Positions 1 to 12,258 are shown, counted from the stretch's first letter. The stretch: 64,000 nt of DNA from JANPPS01 sp965246835 (GCA_965246835.1 CBDFFQ010000001.1:744001-808000), one strand, 5' to 3'. Notes: generated by a model from the letters alone, not told the origin. Translations and numbers: made by a program.

Positions 1-343
1 AGAACACATTGGTCGTGGACTGGCCCGTGGCCGCCGCGATCTGCGGGATGAACGCCATCAACCCAGAGAGCAGGCCCCAGGAGAACATGATCCGCGCGAT
101 CCACTTGCGCGCCCCAAATCGCTCCAGGAACAAATTGGACGGCACCTCGAACACGAAATACGCCAGGAAGAAAATGCCGGCGCCGATGCCATACTGCGTT
201 TCCGTCAACGCAAGATCGGTCTGCATCGTGAGCTTGGCGAAGGCGACGTTCACCCGGTCCAGATACGCCACGAAATAACAGACGATCAGGAACGGCACGA
301 GCCGCATGGTGACGCGGGCGATCGTGCGGGCTTCGAGATCCAT
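1..343 (-). CDS. MFS transporter, N-terminal part (runs off the left edge)
   Basis: This is the first 114 codons of an inner-membrane transporter of the major facilitator superfamily; the rest lies outside the window. The reading starts MDLEARTIARVTMRLVPFLI and continues into CYFVAYLDRVNVAFAKLTM, which is the TM1 and loop region typical of the anion:cation symporter (ACS) branch. The later stretch VFEVPSNLFLERFGARKW matches the conserved TM2-loop-TM3 signature of that branch, with its G-A-R-x-W core. The ATG at 343 is preceded by a good Shine-Dalgarno sequence (GGAGGAAA). Family knowledge suggests uptake of an organic acid or a related anion, but the substrate cannot be read from this fragment. 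No partner gene is visible upstream. Confidence 0.85.
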   Translation of the reverse strand, partial: MDLEARTIARVTMRLVPFLIVCYFVAYLDRVNVAFAKLTMQTDLALTETQYGIGAGIFFLAYFVFEVPSNLFLERFGARKWIARIMFSWGLLSGLMAFIPQIAAATGQSTTNVF

Positions 344-414
344 GCGTTTCCTCCATCGCCGCCCCGTGTGCGGGCTTGCGCCTAAAAGAAACGTCTGGCG
401 GCCGATGGCAAGCC

Positions 415-762
415 TTAAAGCGGGTCGTGCCCCCAATTCATCAGCGAATGCCGCCAGCGCGTGTCCGTCACGTCGCCCGCCGGGCGTTGCGCGCCATGGC
501 GGTGCACGTAGCCGATCACCTTGCGCATGTCGGCGTAGTCATCGGGCGTGAGATCGGCGGCCTTGGCGGCCTTCAGCGTCAGGATGCGCTCGCCCATGTG
601 ATGGCCGACCGACTCGCCCTGCGCCGGGCCGGTCACGCGACCGCCGCCCGGCACCATGCCGACCGAGCGGCTTTCCGCGCTGTCCAGCCAGTGGCGCAGC
701 TTCGCGGGCGTCATATTCGCCACGCGCTTGAACTCCTGCAGCGTCTCGCGATCGTCCATCAT
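415..762 (-). CDS. DUF3140 family protein
   Basis: This is a 115-residue soluble protein of unknown function. The C-terminal half, with YVHRHGAQRPAGDVTDTRWR followed by HSLMNWGHDPL, is the hallmark of the DUF3140 family, and the length is normal for it. The N-terminal part (ETLQEFKRVANMTPAKLRHW) looks helical and could be DNA-binding, but that is inference. The start ATG overlaps the stop of the upstream DUF5872 gene in an ATGA arrangement, so the two are almost certainly co-translated. A second in-frame ATG at the next codon is equally possible as the start. The gene ends the two-gene unit, 71 nt before the MFS gene. Confidence 0.8.
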   Translation of the reverse strand: MMDDRETLQEFKRVANMTPAKLRHWLDSAESRSVGMVPGGGRVTGPAQGESVGHHMGERILTLKAAKAADLTPDDYADMRKVIGYVHRHGAQRPAGDVTDTRWRHSLMNWGHDPL

Positions 763-1259
763 GCGGAGGTCAGGGCCTGGATCAGCTCGGCTTTCTTCAT
801 CGCGGAGCGGCCGGCGATGTTGTGCCGGGCCGCGCGCTTCATCAGTTCGGTCCTAGGCAAATCCTCCAGCCCGGCGGCACCCGTCTTCTTCGCGACGTCC
901 TTGGGCTGGGCGGAGAACTGCTTGCCCTGCTTCGTGTCGGCCCGCTTCTTCGCGCTGGTCCGCTTGTACTCGTCGTCGGTCAGCGTCTCCCGCGCCTTCT
1001 TCGGCAAGTAGCGCTCGCCGGTCTCCTTGCTGTCATGGCCGGACTTCGTGCCCCACTCCTCGTGCGTCCATTGCGCCAGGTGGTTGTCGGCCGTCTTCTT
1101 GCCTTTGTAGCCGCCGCCGTCTTTCTTATAGTGCGCCACCGCGATCTGCGCCTTGCGGGCGGACCATTGGCCGGGCTCGCCGCCCTTGTCGCCGTCGGTC
1201 ACTTCTTTTTTGACGCGCTCCCACAACGCCGGGTCGGTCTTTTCCGCTGTCGCTGCCAT
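759..1259 (-). CDS. DUF5872 domain protein with a C-terminal Rho-N/SAP-like helix pair
   Basis: This is a 166-residue, very lysine-rich and basic protein. Residues 1-125 match the DUF5872 pattern: LWERVKKEV, then a GGEPGQWSARKAQIAVAHYK segment, then a W-x-x-E-E-W-G-T-K-S-G motif. Residues about 130-166 (LEDLPRTELMKRAARHNIAG followed by RSAMKKAELIQALTS) look like a Rho N-terminal or SAP-type helix-extended-helix, a fold used to bind nucleic acid. The combination suggests a small nucleic-acid-associated protein, which is inference. It is translationally coupled to the DUF3140 gene downstream. It lies 30 nt from the stop of the glycosyltransferase gene on the same strand and may share its transcript. 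Confidence 0.75.
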   Translation of the reverse strand: MAATAEKTDPALWERVKKEVTDGDKGGEPGQWSARKAQIAVAHYKKDGGGYKGKKTADNHLAQWTHEEWGTKSGHDSKETGERYLPKKARETLTDDEYKRTSAKKRADTKQGKQFSAQPKDVAKKTGAAGLEDLPRTELMKRAARHNIAGRSAMKKAELIQALTSA

Positions 1260-1289
1260 GGCACCCTCCGTCGTGGCAACGCAAGAATA

Positions 1290-2435
1290 TCAGAGCAGTT
1301 CGCGATAGACTTCGATCGTGGCCGCCTGCATTGCCGCCGTGGTGTAGCTCCGCAGCACGCTGGCCCGGCTTTCGGCGCCGATCCAGTCCCGCTCCGCTTG
1401 CGGCAGACTGAGCGCATGCCCGATCGCCACCGCCAGCGCGTCCGCATCTCCCGGCGTCACGCGCCAGCCGGTGTGGTCATGCGCCACGGTCTCGGCGGCG
1501 CCGCCATGATCGGTCGCGACCACCAGGCGCCGCATCGCCTGCGCCTCGATCACGGCGCGGCCGAAGCCCTCGGGCTCCGTGGAGGCACTCACCACGACGT
1601 CCGCCAGCATGTAGGCGGCCGGCATGTCGTCGCATTGGCCCACTAGGCGCACCCGGTCCGCCATGCCCAGCGCCTCCGCCTGCGCCACGAGGGACTGCGC
1701 GAACCGCGTGCGGCCCTGGGCGTCACCGACCAGGACGCAGCACACATCGGGCCGCTGCAGCCGGGCCAAGGCGTCCAGCAGCACCGGGGCGCCTTTCCAC
1801 CGCGTGATGCGCGCCGGCAGCATGACCGTGGGCCGCCCATCCGGGAGGCGCCATTGGGCGGCCAGGCGTGCGATGCGGGGTACGCCGACCCGGTCCGGAT
1901 CGAAGATGTCGGGGTCCACGCCCCTTGGGATCACCCGGATGCGGGCGGGATCGACCCGATGCCGCTCCCGCAGCAGCGCCGCGACATACTCGCTGATCGC
2001 GATGACGCGCTCACCCCGCGCCATGATGGCGTTGTAGGCGCGCTTGCCTGGGAACCCCTCGGAATAGACGCCGTGATAGGTGGTGACGAACGGCACCCCC
2101 GCCCGCCGCGCCGCCCACCAGGCGGACCAAGCCGGCGCGCGGGAGCGGGCATGCACGAGCGACACGCGCTCCGTTCCGATCAGCGTTCTAAGCCGCGTCG
2201 CATTACGCCACAGGCCCACGGGGTCCTTGGTCATGAGCGGCAGCGTCACATGCCGGCCGCGCGCATACAGGATGCTGCCCACCATGCGCCCGCCCGCGCT
2301 GGCCACGATCGCCGCACCGCCTGCGGCCCGGATCGCCTCGGCCATTTCCACCGTTCCGCGCTCCACCCCGCCGGTATCGAGGCTGGGTAGGACCTGCAGG
2401 ATCGTGGTCCCGGGCGGGAGGGGGGGCGCGTTCAT
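1290..2435 (-). CDS. GT4-family glycosyltransferase (GT-B fold)
   Basis: This 381-residue retaining glycosyltransferase probably works at the cytoplasmic face of the membrane on a surface glycan. The N-terminal domain opens with ILQVLPSLDTGGVERG, the usual acceptor-side glycine loop of family GT4. The C-terminal half carries RVIPRGVDPDIFDPDR, LPARITRWKGAPVLLDAL and the nucleotide-sugar motif EPEGFGRAVIEAQAM with its E-x7-E pair. The frame is open for another 60 codons upstream, but that extension has no family resemblance and overlaps the divergent hydrolase gene. I therefore start at the ATG at 2435. Its Shine-Dalgarno sequence is poor. Donor and acceptor are unknown, and no polysaccharide cluster surrounds it. 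Confidence 0.85.
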   Translation of the reverse strand: MNAPPLPPGTTILQVLPSLDTGGVERGTVEMAEAIRAAGGAAIVASAGGRMVGSILYARGRHVTLPLMTKDPVGLWRNATRLRTLIGTERVSLVHARSRAPAWSAWWAARRAGVPFVTTYHGVYSEGFPGKRAYNAIMARGERVIAISEYVAALLRERHRVDPARIRVIPRGVDPDIFDPDRVGVPRIARLAAQWRLPDGRPTVMLPARITRWKGAPVLLDALARLQRPDVCCVLVGDAQGRTRFAQSLVAQAEALGMADRVRLVGQCDDMPAAYMLADVVVSASTEPEGFGRAVIEAQAMRRLVVATDHGGAAETVAHDHTGWRVTPGDADALAVAIGHALSLPQAERDWIGAESRASVLRSYTTAAMQAATIEVYRELL

Positions 2436-2496
2436 GACGGCGCTGTAACACGGGCGGGCCGTTCGACCGAGACGCAAGGCCGTGGCATGACGGGGT

Positions 2497-3282
2497 ATGG
2501 AGACGGGACAGTTCGAGAATTCCACGGGCCTGCATCTCGCCTGGGCCCGCGTGCCGGGGCGGGGGCCGATGGTCGTGTTCCTGCCGGGGTTCCGCAGCGA
2601 CTTCACGGGCGCCAAGGCGCAGGCGGTGGCGGCGCAGTGCGCGGCTGCCGGTGTGGGCTGCCTGTTGCTGGACTATTCCGGGCATGGGCAGAGCGAAGGT
2701 GCGTTCACCGACGGCACCATCGGGCGCTGGACCGAAGACGCGCTGACCCTCATCGACGCGCTGACGTCAGGGCCTCTGGTGCTGGTCGGATCCAGCATGG
2801 GCGGATGGATCGCTTTGCTGGTGGCGCTGCGGCGCGCCCGGCGCGTGGTGGGGCTGATCGGCCTGGCCGCGGCGCCCGACTTCACCGAAGACCTGATGTG
2901 GGCCGCGATGATGCCGGCGGAGCGGGCGCGCCTGCGCGACGAAGGCGTGCTGCTGGCGCCCAGCGCCTATGGCGAGCCCACCCCGATCACGCGGGGGCTG
3001 ATCGAGGATGGGCGGCGGCACCTGGTCATGACCGGCCCGATCGCCATCCAGTGCCCGGTGCGCTTGCTGCACGGCCAGCGCGACCCCGACGTCCCCTGGG
3101 AGACGGCGCTGCGCCTGTCGGACCGGCTGCGGAGCGACGACGTGCAGGTCACGCTGGTCAAGGACGGCGACCACCGCCTGTCCCGCCCGCAAGACCTCGC
3201 GTTACTGGCCCAGACCCTGGCGCCGTTCCTCGTCGAGGATGGCGGCGAGGCCCTCGCGGTAGCTGGGATAGCGCCAGCGTAA
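2497..3282 (+). CDS. alpha/beta hydrolase (serine esterase/acylhydrolase)
   Basis: This is a 261-residue cytoplasmic hydrolase. The oxyanion-side motif VVFLPGFRSDFTG is followed by YSGHGQSEG and the nucleophile elbow G-S-S-M-G-G, with Ser at about residue 100. The acid is probably in LLHGQRDPDVPW (about 202) and the histidine in KDGDHRLSRP (about 231). Order and spacing resemble the ABHD10-like acyl-glucuronide/palmitoyl esterase branch, but the substrate is not determinable. The last 81 nt overlap, tail to tail, the epimerase gene on the other strand, so the C-terminal 26 or so residues are encoded in a doubly used stretch. It is divergent from the glycosyltransferase gene with 61 nt between the starts. 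Confidence 0.85.
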   Translation: METGQFENSTGLHLAWARVPGRGPMVVFLPGFRSDFTGAKAQAVAAQCAAAGVGCLLLDYSGHGQSEGAFTDGTIGRWTEDALTLIDALTSGPLVLVGSSMGGWIALLVALRRARRVVGLIGLAAAPDFTEDLMWAAMMPAERARLRDEGVLLAPSAYGEPTPITRGLIEDGRRHLVMTGPIAIQCPVRLLHGQRDPDVPWETALRLSDRLRSDDVQVTLVKDGDHRLSRPQDLALLAQTLAPFLVEDGGEALAVAGIAPA

Positions 3283-4062
3283 GCCGAGGCGCTGCTGGGT
3301 GAGGTCACTGCGCACCCGGCGGTTCTCCGCCCAGAAGCTGCGGCCCATCTCGCTCATCCCCTGCACCGCCTGCTCGAACGGCACCAAGGGAGGCACCGGC
3401 AGCCCCAGCAACTGCGCCGCCGCCGCCACGACGTCCGCGCTGGCGGCGGGCTCATCGTCGGAAAGGTTCAGCACGCGGGTCCCCGGTGCGGGCGTCTGGG
3501 CTGCTGCCAGGACGGCGGCCGCGATGTCATCGCGGTGGATGCGCCCGAACTGGTGGCCCGGCTTGTCCACGCGGCGCCCCTGCCCGGCCCTCACATCGTC
3601 CAGCGCCGACCGGCCGGGCCCGTAGATGCCCGCGACCCGGAACAGATCGAGCGACCGGCCCTGGGACGCCTGCCGCCACGCCTGCTCCACCGCAAGCCGC
3701 CGCCGGCCACGCTCCCCGGACGGTGCGGGCGGCGTTTCTTCGTCCACCCACCCGCCATCCCGATCGCCATAGACGCCGGTGGTGGACAGGTAGCCGATCC
3801 AGTGCAGGCCGCTTGCGGCGATCTCGGCGCCGAACCGATGCAGGACGGGATCGCCTTCGACGATGGGGGCGGCGGTCTGGACCAAATGGGTCGCAGTGGC
3901 GAGTGCCGGCAAAGCGTCCTCGAACCGGATCAGGTCCACCCCGTTTGGTGCGCGCAGCCGCGCCGGATCGCGGCTGGTGGCGGTCACGCGCCAGCCCCGC
4001 GCCACGGCGCCTGCCGCAATGGCGGTGCCGGTATAGCCCAGTCCGAAAATGATCAGGTGCAT
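3202..4062 (-). CDS. YeeZ-like NAD(P)-dependent epimerase (SDR superfamily)
   Basis: This is a 286-residue Rossmann-fold protein of the extended short-chain dehydrogenase group. The nucleotide loop is at the very N-terminus (MHLIIFGLGYTGTAIA) and the active-site region reads YLSTTGVYGDRDGGWVDE, with the YGD motif typical of YeeZ proteins. FRVAGIYGPGRSALD and FGRIHRDDIAAAVLAAA are also family signatures. Length fits the family. Physiological substrate and product are unknown for this group. The gene converges on the alpha/beta hydrolase gene with an 81-nt overlap. The start ATG at 4062 lies 57 nt from the divergent TPR gene, so the two may share a promoter region. Confidence 0.85.
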   Translation of the reverse strand: MHLIIFGLGYTGTAIAAGAVARGWRVTATSRDPARLRAPNGVDLIRFEDALPALATATHLVQTAAPIVEGDPVLHRFGAEIAASGLHWIGYLSTTGVYGDRDGGWVDEETPPAPSGERGRRRLAVEQAWRQASQGRSLDLFRVAGIYGPGRSALDDVRAGQGRRVDKPGHQFGRIHRDDIAAAVLAAAQTPAPGTRVLNLSDDEPAASADVVAAAAQLLGLPVPPLVPFEQAVQGMSEMGRSFWAENRRVRSDLTQQRLGLRWRYPSYREGLAAILDEERRQGLGQ

Positions 4063-4118
4063 GGCCGCACCCTATCGCGTTTGCCCCGGCGCGTCAGGAA
4101 GGGTATGGACACCGCCTG

Positions 4119-4967
4119 ATGAAGAACGGCGCTATGAACACGCGCGCATTCCTCGGTGGCGTGGCATTGCTCGCGCTGCTCACCGTGGGTGGCGCCTGGT
4201 GGATGGGCTGGTTCGGCGCGCAGGCGGAGATCGGTAGCCTGACGGACGAATCGCTGCCGATCCCGCCCGTACCGCCCCGCATCGCCGACGGTGAGGATTA
4301 TGAACGCTGCCTCGCGATGCTGAACACCGACCCGGCTGGCGCCGCAGGATATGCGGAGGCCTGGGAAGCCACAGGTGGTGGCGAGGGCGCGCAGCATTGC
4401 CTGGCCCTGGCGGACGTGGCGCTCGGCGAGGCCGAGACCGGCGCCGACCTGCTGGACAAGCTGGGCGCCCGCAGCAAGGGAGCACCGGCGGCCCGCGCGG
4501 CCGTGTATGGGCAGGCGGGCCAGGCCTGGATCATCGCCGGCGCACCGGACCGCGCCTATGGCTCGACCACGCTGGCGCTGTCATTGACCCCGGATGACCC
4601 GGACCTGCTGATCGACCGCTCGATCGCGGCGTCCAACCTCGAGCGGTTCAAGGAAGCCGTCGAAGACCTGTCCCGCGCACTGGATTTGGATGCGCGCCGG
4701 CCCGATGCGCTCGTGTATCGCGGCGCGGCCTGGCGCAACCTGAACCAGCTCGACCGTGCGCGGGACGATGTGGACCGCGCCCTGACGCAGGATCCCGACT
4801 CGCCCGAGGCGCTGCTGGAACGCGGCATCCTGCGGCAGCGCCGGGGCGATGTGGCGGGGGCGCGGAAGGATTGGGAGCGGGCGATGACTCTCTCACCCGA
4901 TACCCCGACCGGGGACCTGGCGCAGCAGAACCTGGCCTTGCTGGAAGCCGGGCCAGAGAGACGATGA
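4119..4967 (+). CDS. membrane-anchored TPR protein
   Basis: This is a 282-residue protein with one N-terminal hydrophobic segment (AFLGGVALLALLTVGGAWWM) that either anchors it or serves as an uncleaved signal. The rest is periplasmic and helical. At least three tetratricopeptide repeats are recognisable, such as PDLLIDRSIAASNLERFKEA, RPDALVYRGAAWRNLNQLDR and PEALLERGILRQRRGDVAGA. TPR repeats bind other proteins, but the partner is unknown. An in-frame ATG at 4134 is an equally good start. The gene is followed 37 nt later by the coiled-coil protein gene on the same strand. Confidence 0.75.
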   Translation: MKNGAMNTRAFLGGVALLALLTVGGAWWMGWFGAQAEIGSLTDESLPIPPVPPRIADGEDYERCLAMLNTDPAGAAGYAEAWEATGGGEGAQHCLALADVALGEAETGADLLDKLGARSKGAPAARAAVYGQAGQAWIIAGAPDRAYGSTTLALSLTPDDPDLLIDRSIAASNLERFKEAVEDLSRALDLDARRPDALVYRGAAWRNLNQLDRARDDVDRALTQDPDSPEALLERGILRQRRGDVAGARKDWERAMTLSPDTPTGDLAQQNLALLEAGPERR

Positions 4968-5004
4968 GTACGACGGTGATGACGATCTTTATGGAGCAAG
5001 CGTG

Positions 5005-5373
5005 ATGGCGGCCTTCAAAGGCAACAAGTTCGAAGACCGCGCGGCCGCCGCCGCCGCGGCCAAGCGTGCACTGGTCGAGGGTTTCAAGGCCGCCAAGCCC
5101 GACCCCAATGACCCCGCCGTGCTCGCCCGCGCCGCCGAGCGCCTGGCGATCGCCGAAGCCCGCGAGATCCGCGCAGCCGAACGCAAGAAGGCGAAGGAAG
5201 CGGAGGACCTGAAGCGCATCGCCGAGGACGTCGCCCGCATCGAGGCCGAGCGCATCCGCGCCGAGGAAGAGGCCGCCCGCGTGGCCGAGGCCGCCGCGCG
5301 GGACGAGGCGATCAAGGCGCAGCGCAAGGCGGAGCGGGATGCGAAGTATGCGGCCCGGAAGGCCCGGCGTTAA
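5005..5373 (+). CDS. DUF6481-like Ala/Glu/Lys-rich coiled-coil protein
   Basis: This is a 122-residue, highly charged protein with MAAFKGNKFEDRAAAAAAAK at the start, then an almost continuous helix of A/E/R/K heptads (residues about 45-118). The opening MAAFKGNKFEDR and the overall composition match the DUF6481 family of small alphaproteobacterial proteins. There is no signal peptide and no catalytic motif. I use the ATG at 5005 because a GGAG stands 8 nt upstream; the GTG one codon earlier would be less usual. The gene ends just before a double-hairpin element that separates it from the GST gene. Function is unknown; a structural or nucleic-acid-associated role would be a guess. Confidence 0.7.
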   Translation: MAAFKGNKFEDRAAAAAAAKRALVEGFKAAKPDPNDPAVLARAAERLAIAEAREIRAAERKKAKEAEDLKRIAEDVARIEAERIRAEEEAARVAEAAARDEAIKAQRKAERDAKYAARKARR

Positions 5374-5376
5374 GCA

Positions 5377-5417
5377 GCAGGGCGCTGCCCTGCACCCGCC
5401 GGGGCCTTAGGCCCCGG
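5377..5417. terminator. double perfect hairpin, probable bidirectional terminator / Acetobacteraceae-type intergenic repeat
   Basis: Two perfect inverted repeats stand side by side between converging genes. The first, at 5377-5393, has a 7-bp stem (GCAGGGC/GCCCTGC) and a 3-nt loop. The second, at 5399-5417, has an 8-bp stem (CCGGGGCC/GGCCCCGG) and a 3-nt loop, followed by ACCCCCATTTAG. Paired hairpins of this composition are commonly seen between genes in Acetobacteraceae. The position between two 3' ends favours a terminator role. There is no long T-tract on either strand, so it could also be an mRNA-end stabiliser. Confidence 0.65.
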
Positions 5418-5425
5418 ACCCCCAT

Positions 5426-6094
5426 TTAGAAATCTAGATCGGCGTAGTGGGGGGGTGGGGTTACGCCGGCTACGCGGTCCGCCAGGAGCGGGCGGAAGCT
5501 GGGGCGGGATTTGACCCGGGCATACCATTCCTTCGCCGGCGCCGAGAGGCTCCAATCCACGTCGCTGGCGAAATCCAATGCCGAGAGATGCGCGGCCGCC
5601 GCGAAATCTGCGAGCGACAACGTGTTGCCTGCCAGCCACTTCCGGGTCTCCGCCAGCCAGCCGAGATACGCCATATGATGCCGCATGTTGGCATACCCGG
5701 CCCGCAGCGCCTGAGCGTCCGGGTTGCCGCGCCCCATCTGACGCTTCATGAATTTTTCGCCGAGCAAATTGGCCGTCACCTCATAGGCGAACTTGCCGTC
5801 GAACCACGCCACCAGCCGGCGCACCTCCACCCGCTCCGCCAGCGTATGGCCGAGCAGCGGCGTGTCGGGATAGGCCTCCTCCAGATACTCGCAGATCACG
5901 CCGGAATCCGCGATCACGAGGCCATTGGCCTCTTTCAACGTGGGCACCGTCATGGCCGGGTTCATCTCGGCGTATTCGGGCCGCCGCTCCCACACCTTTT
6001 CGGCCAGCAGCTCGAACGGCAGCCGCTTCTCCGTCAGCACCAGGCGGACTTTTCGCGAAAACGGGGAGAGGGGCAGGTGATACAGCACGCGCAT
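5426..6094 (-). CDS. glutathione S-transferase family protein
   Basis: This is a 222-residue two-domain protein. The N-terminal thioredoxin-like domain (residues 1-80) begins MRVLYHLPLSPFSRKVRLVL, with Ser in the position that activates glutathione in many bacterial GSTs. It contains the cis-proline loop (AMTVPTLKEANGLVIADSGV) and the glutathione-contacting D-S pair. The helical C-terminal domain includes the N-capping box region GNTLSLADFAAAAHLSALD. Family members conjugate or reduce substrates with glutathione in the cytoplasm; the substrate is unknown. A strong hairpin (6094-6116) touches the start codon and no Shine-Dalgarno sequence is visible. The gene lies 39 nt downstream of gltB on the same strand. 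Confidence 0.88.
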   Translation of the reverse strand: MRVLYHLPLSPFSRKVRLVLTEKRLPFELLAEKVWERRPEYAEMNPAMTVPTLKEANGLVIADSGVICEYLEEAYPDTPLLGHTLAERVEVRRLVAWFDGKFAYEVTANLLGEKFMKRQMGRGNPDAQALRAGYANMRHHMAYLGWLAETRKWLAGNTLSLADFAAAAHLSALDFASDVDWSLSAPAKEWYARVKSRPSFRPLLADRVAGVTPPPHYADLDF

Positions 6095-6116
6095 CCGGGG
6101 CTTATGCCACCCCGGA
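6094..6116 (-). promoter_or_regulatory. hairpin touching the GST start codon
   Basis: On the minus strand a perfect 7-bp stem (TCCGGGG/CCCCGGA) with a 9-nt loop ends at the first base of the ATG of the GST-like gene. It fills the place where a ribosome-binding site would be. It lies in the short gltB-GST spacer, so it could act as a weak terminator after gltB or limit translation of the GST gene. Both roles are inference. Confidence 0.4.
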
Positions 6117-6133
6117 CCGCGCCCCGGAACCCT

Positions 6134-10660
<4,527 letters not shown>

Positions 10661-10676
10661 GGTGCACTCCTTACTT

Positions 10677-10711
10677 CCCCCTCTCCCTCCGGGAGAGGGC
10701 TGGGGTGAGGG
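10677..10711. repeat. REP-like hairpin repeat, copy 1 (CCCTCTCCC...GGGAGAGGG)
   Basis: The element reads CCCCCTCTCCCTCC, then GGGAGAGGGC, then TGGGGTGAGGG. It forms a 9-bp stem over a short loop and carries a GGGTGAGGG tail. A near copy occurs at 51698-51732 and a stem-only relative at 45781-45807. It lies in the gltD-gltB spacer. Such palindromes are widespread extragenic repeats in proteobacteria and may attenuate or stabilise the transcript between the two subunit genes. Confidence 0.7.
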
Positions 10712-10744
10712 TCGATCAAGGCACGTTATTTTGTCAGGAACGCG

Positions 10745-12175
10745 TTACTCCGCCGCGGCCCGCATCGCATGCTGCTGCATATATTCATGCATCCGCCCGG
10801 CCGCGTCCCGCCCATCGCGGATCGCCCACACGACCAGGCTGGCGCCGCGCACGATGTCCCCGGCCGCGAATACGCCGGGCATCGCCGTCATCTGCGTGCG
10901 GTGGTCCACCTTCACGGTGCCCCAGCGGCTCACCTCGAGGCCGGGCTGGTTCCACAGCGTGGGCAGCGGCTCCGGATCGAAGCCCAGCGCCTTGATCACC
11001 AAGTCGGCCTCCAGGTTCACATGCGTGCCCGCGGCCTCCACCGTCTGGCGGCCGGAGCTGTCGGGCATGCCCAGGCGCATCTTCTGCACGCGCACGCCCG
11101 TCACGTGACCATCGCCCAGGAACGCCTCGGGCGCCGAGAGCCAGACGAACTGCACGCCCTCCTCCTCCGCGTTCTTCACTTCGCGCATGGAGCCCGGCAT
11201 GTTCGCCTTATCGCGGCGATACAGGCACGCGACGCTGGCCGCGCCCTGCCGCACCGCGGTCCGCACGCAATCCATGGCGGTGTCGCCGCCGCCGATCACC
11301 ACGACGCGCTTGCCCTCGGCGTTCATCGCCCCGCTGTCGAAGGCCGGCACATCGTCGCCCAGGCCCTTGCGGTTGCTGGCGGTCAGGAAATCCATCGCCG
11401 GCACGATGCCATCCAGCCCGGCGCCGGGCCCGCCGATGTCCCGCGCCTTATACACGCCGGTCGCGATCAGCACGGCGTCATGCTTCGCCCGCAGCTCCGC
11501 AAAACTGATGTCGCGGCCCAGCTCGACGCCCAAATGGAAATGGATGCCGCCCTCTTCCAGCAGCTTCCAGCGTCGCAGCACGATCTCCTTCTCCAGCTTG
11601 AAGCCGGGAATGCCGTAGATCATGAGGCCGCCCACGCGGTCATACCGGTCATAGACGTGCACCTGGTAACCGCGCGTCCGCAGCCGCTCCGCCGCCGCAA
11701 GGCCACCTGGCCCGGCGCCGATAATGCCCACGGACTCAGGCCGTTCCTGCTTCGGGCGCGGCGGCTGCACCCAGCCTTGTTCGAACGCGTGGTCGGTGAT
11801 GAAGCGCTCCACGGCGCCGATCGTGACGCTCTCGAACCCCTTCTCGATCACGCAATTGCCTTCGCATAACCGGTCCTGCGGACAGATGCGGCCGCAGATT
11901 TCGGGGAAGGTGTTGGTGGCGCTGCTGACCTCGTACGCCTCCTGCATCCGGTTCTCGGCCGTGAGCTTCAGCCAGTCCGGGATGTTGTTGCTGAGCGGGC
12001 AATGCACTTGGCAGAACGGGATGCCACACTGGCTGCAGCGGCTGGACTGCGCGCCGGCCTGGGCCGGGTCGAAATCCTGGTAGATCTCGGCGAAATCCTC
12101 CCGCCGGGCAGACACGGTGCGCTTGGGCGGGCTCTGCTGCGGGAGGCGGACGAATTGCAGCATCTTTTCAGCCAT
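10745..12175 (-). CDS. gltD: glutamate synthase small subunit (GOGAT beta chain)
   Basis: This 476-residue flavoprotein passes electrons from NADPH to the GltB subunit. The N-terminal iron-sulphur domain has CSQCGIPFCQVHCPLSNNIP and a second cysteine group CGRICPQDRLCEGNC. The FAD-binding motif is GIIGAGPGGLAAAERLRTRG and the NADPH motif is VVIGGGDTAMDCVRTAVRQG. GDIVRGASLVVWAIRDGRDA near the end is the conserved FAD-contact segment. The frame is open 28 codons further upstream, but I start at the ATG at 12175. It has a GGAGG at -9 and begins MAEKMLQFVRLPQQ, as expected. It is the first gene of the gltD-gltB unit. Confidence 0.97.
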   Translation of the reverse strand: MAEKMLQFVRLPQQSPPKRTVSARREDFAEIYQDFDPAQAGAQSSRCSQCGIPFCQVHCPLSNNIPDWLKLTAENRMQEAYEVSSATNTFPEICGRICPQDRLCEGNCVIEKGFESVTIGAVERFITDHAFEQGWVQPPRPKQERPESVGIIGAGPGGLAAAERLRTRGYQVHVYDRYDRVGGLMIYGIPGFKLEKEIVLRRWKLLEEGGIHFHLGVELGRDISFAELRAKHDAVLIATGVYKARDIGGPGAGLDGIVPAMDFLTASNRKGLGDDVPAFDSGAMNAEGKRVVVIGGGDTAMDCVRTAVRQGAASVACLYRRDKANMPGSMREVKNAEEEGVQFVWLSAPEAFLGDGHVTGVRVQKMRLGMPDSSGRQTVEAAGTHVNLEADLVIKALGFDPEPLPTLWNQPGLEVSRWGTVKVDHRTQMTAMPGVFAAGDIVRGASLVVWAIRDGRDAAGRMHEYMQQHAMRAAAE

Positions 12176-12258
12176 CGCGACCTCCGGAGCGCGTCCCGAG
12201 TGACCGCCCGGTAATTTTTCTAGCGACAACTCCGGCCATTGGCGAGTCGAATTTAGCA

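Noticed and set aside
2487..3302. A 271-codon plus-strand frame starting 10 nt before the hydrolase
   Set aside because: It is out of frame with the alpha/beta hydrolase motifs and has shadow composition.
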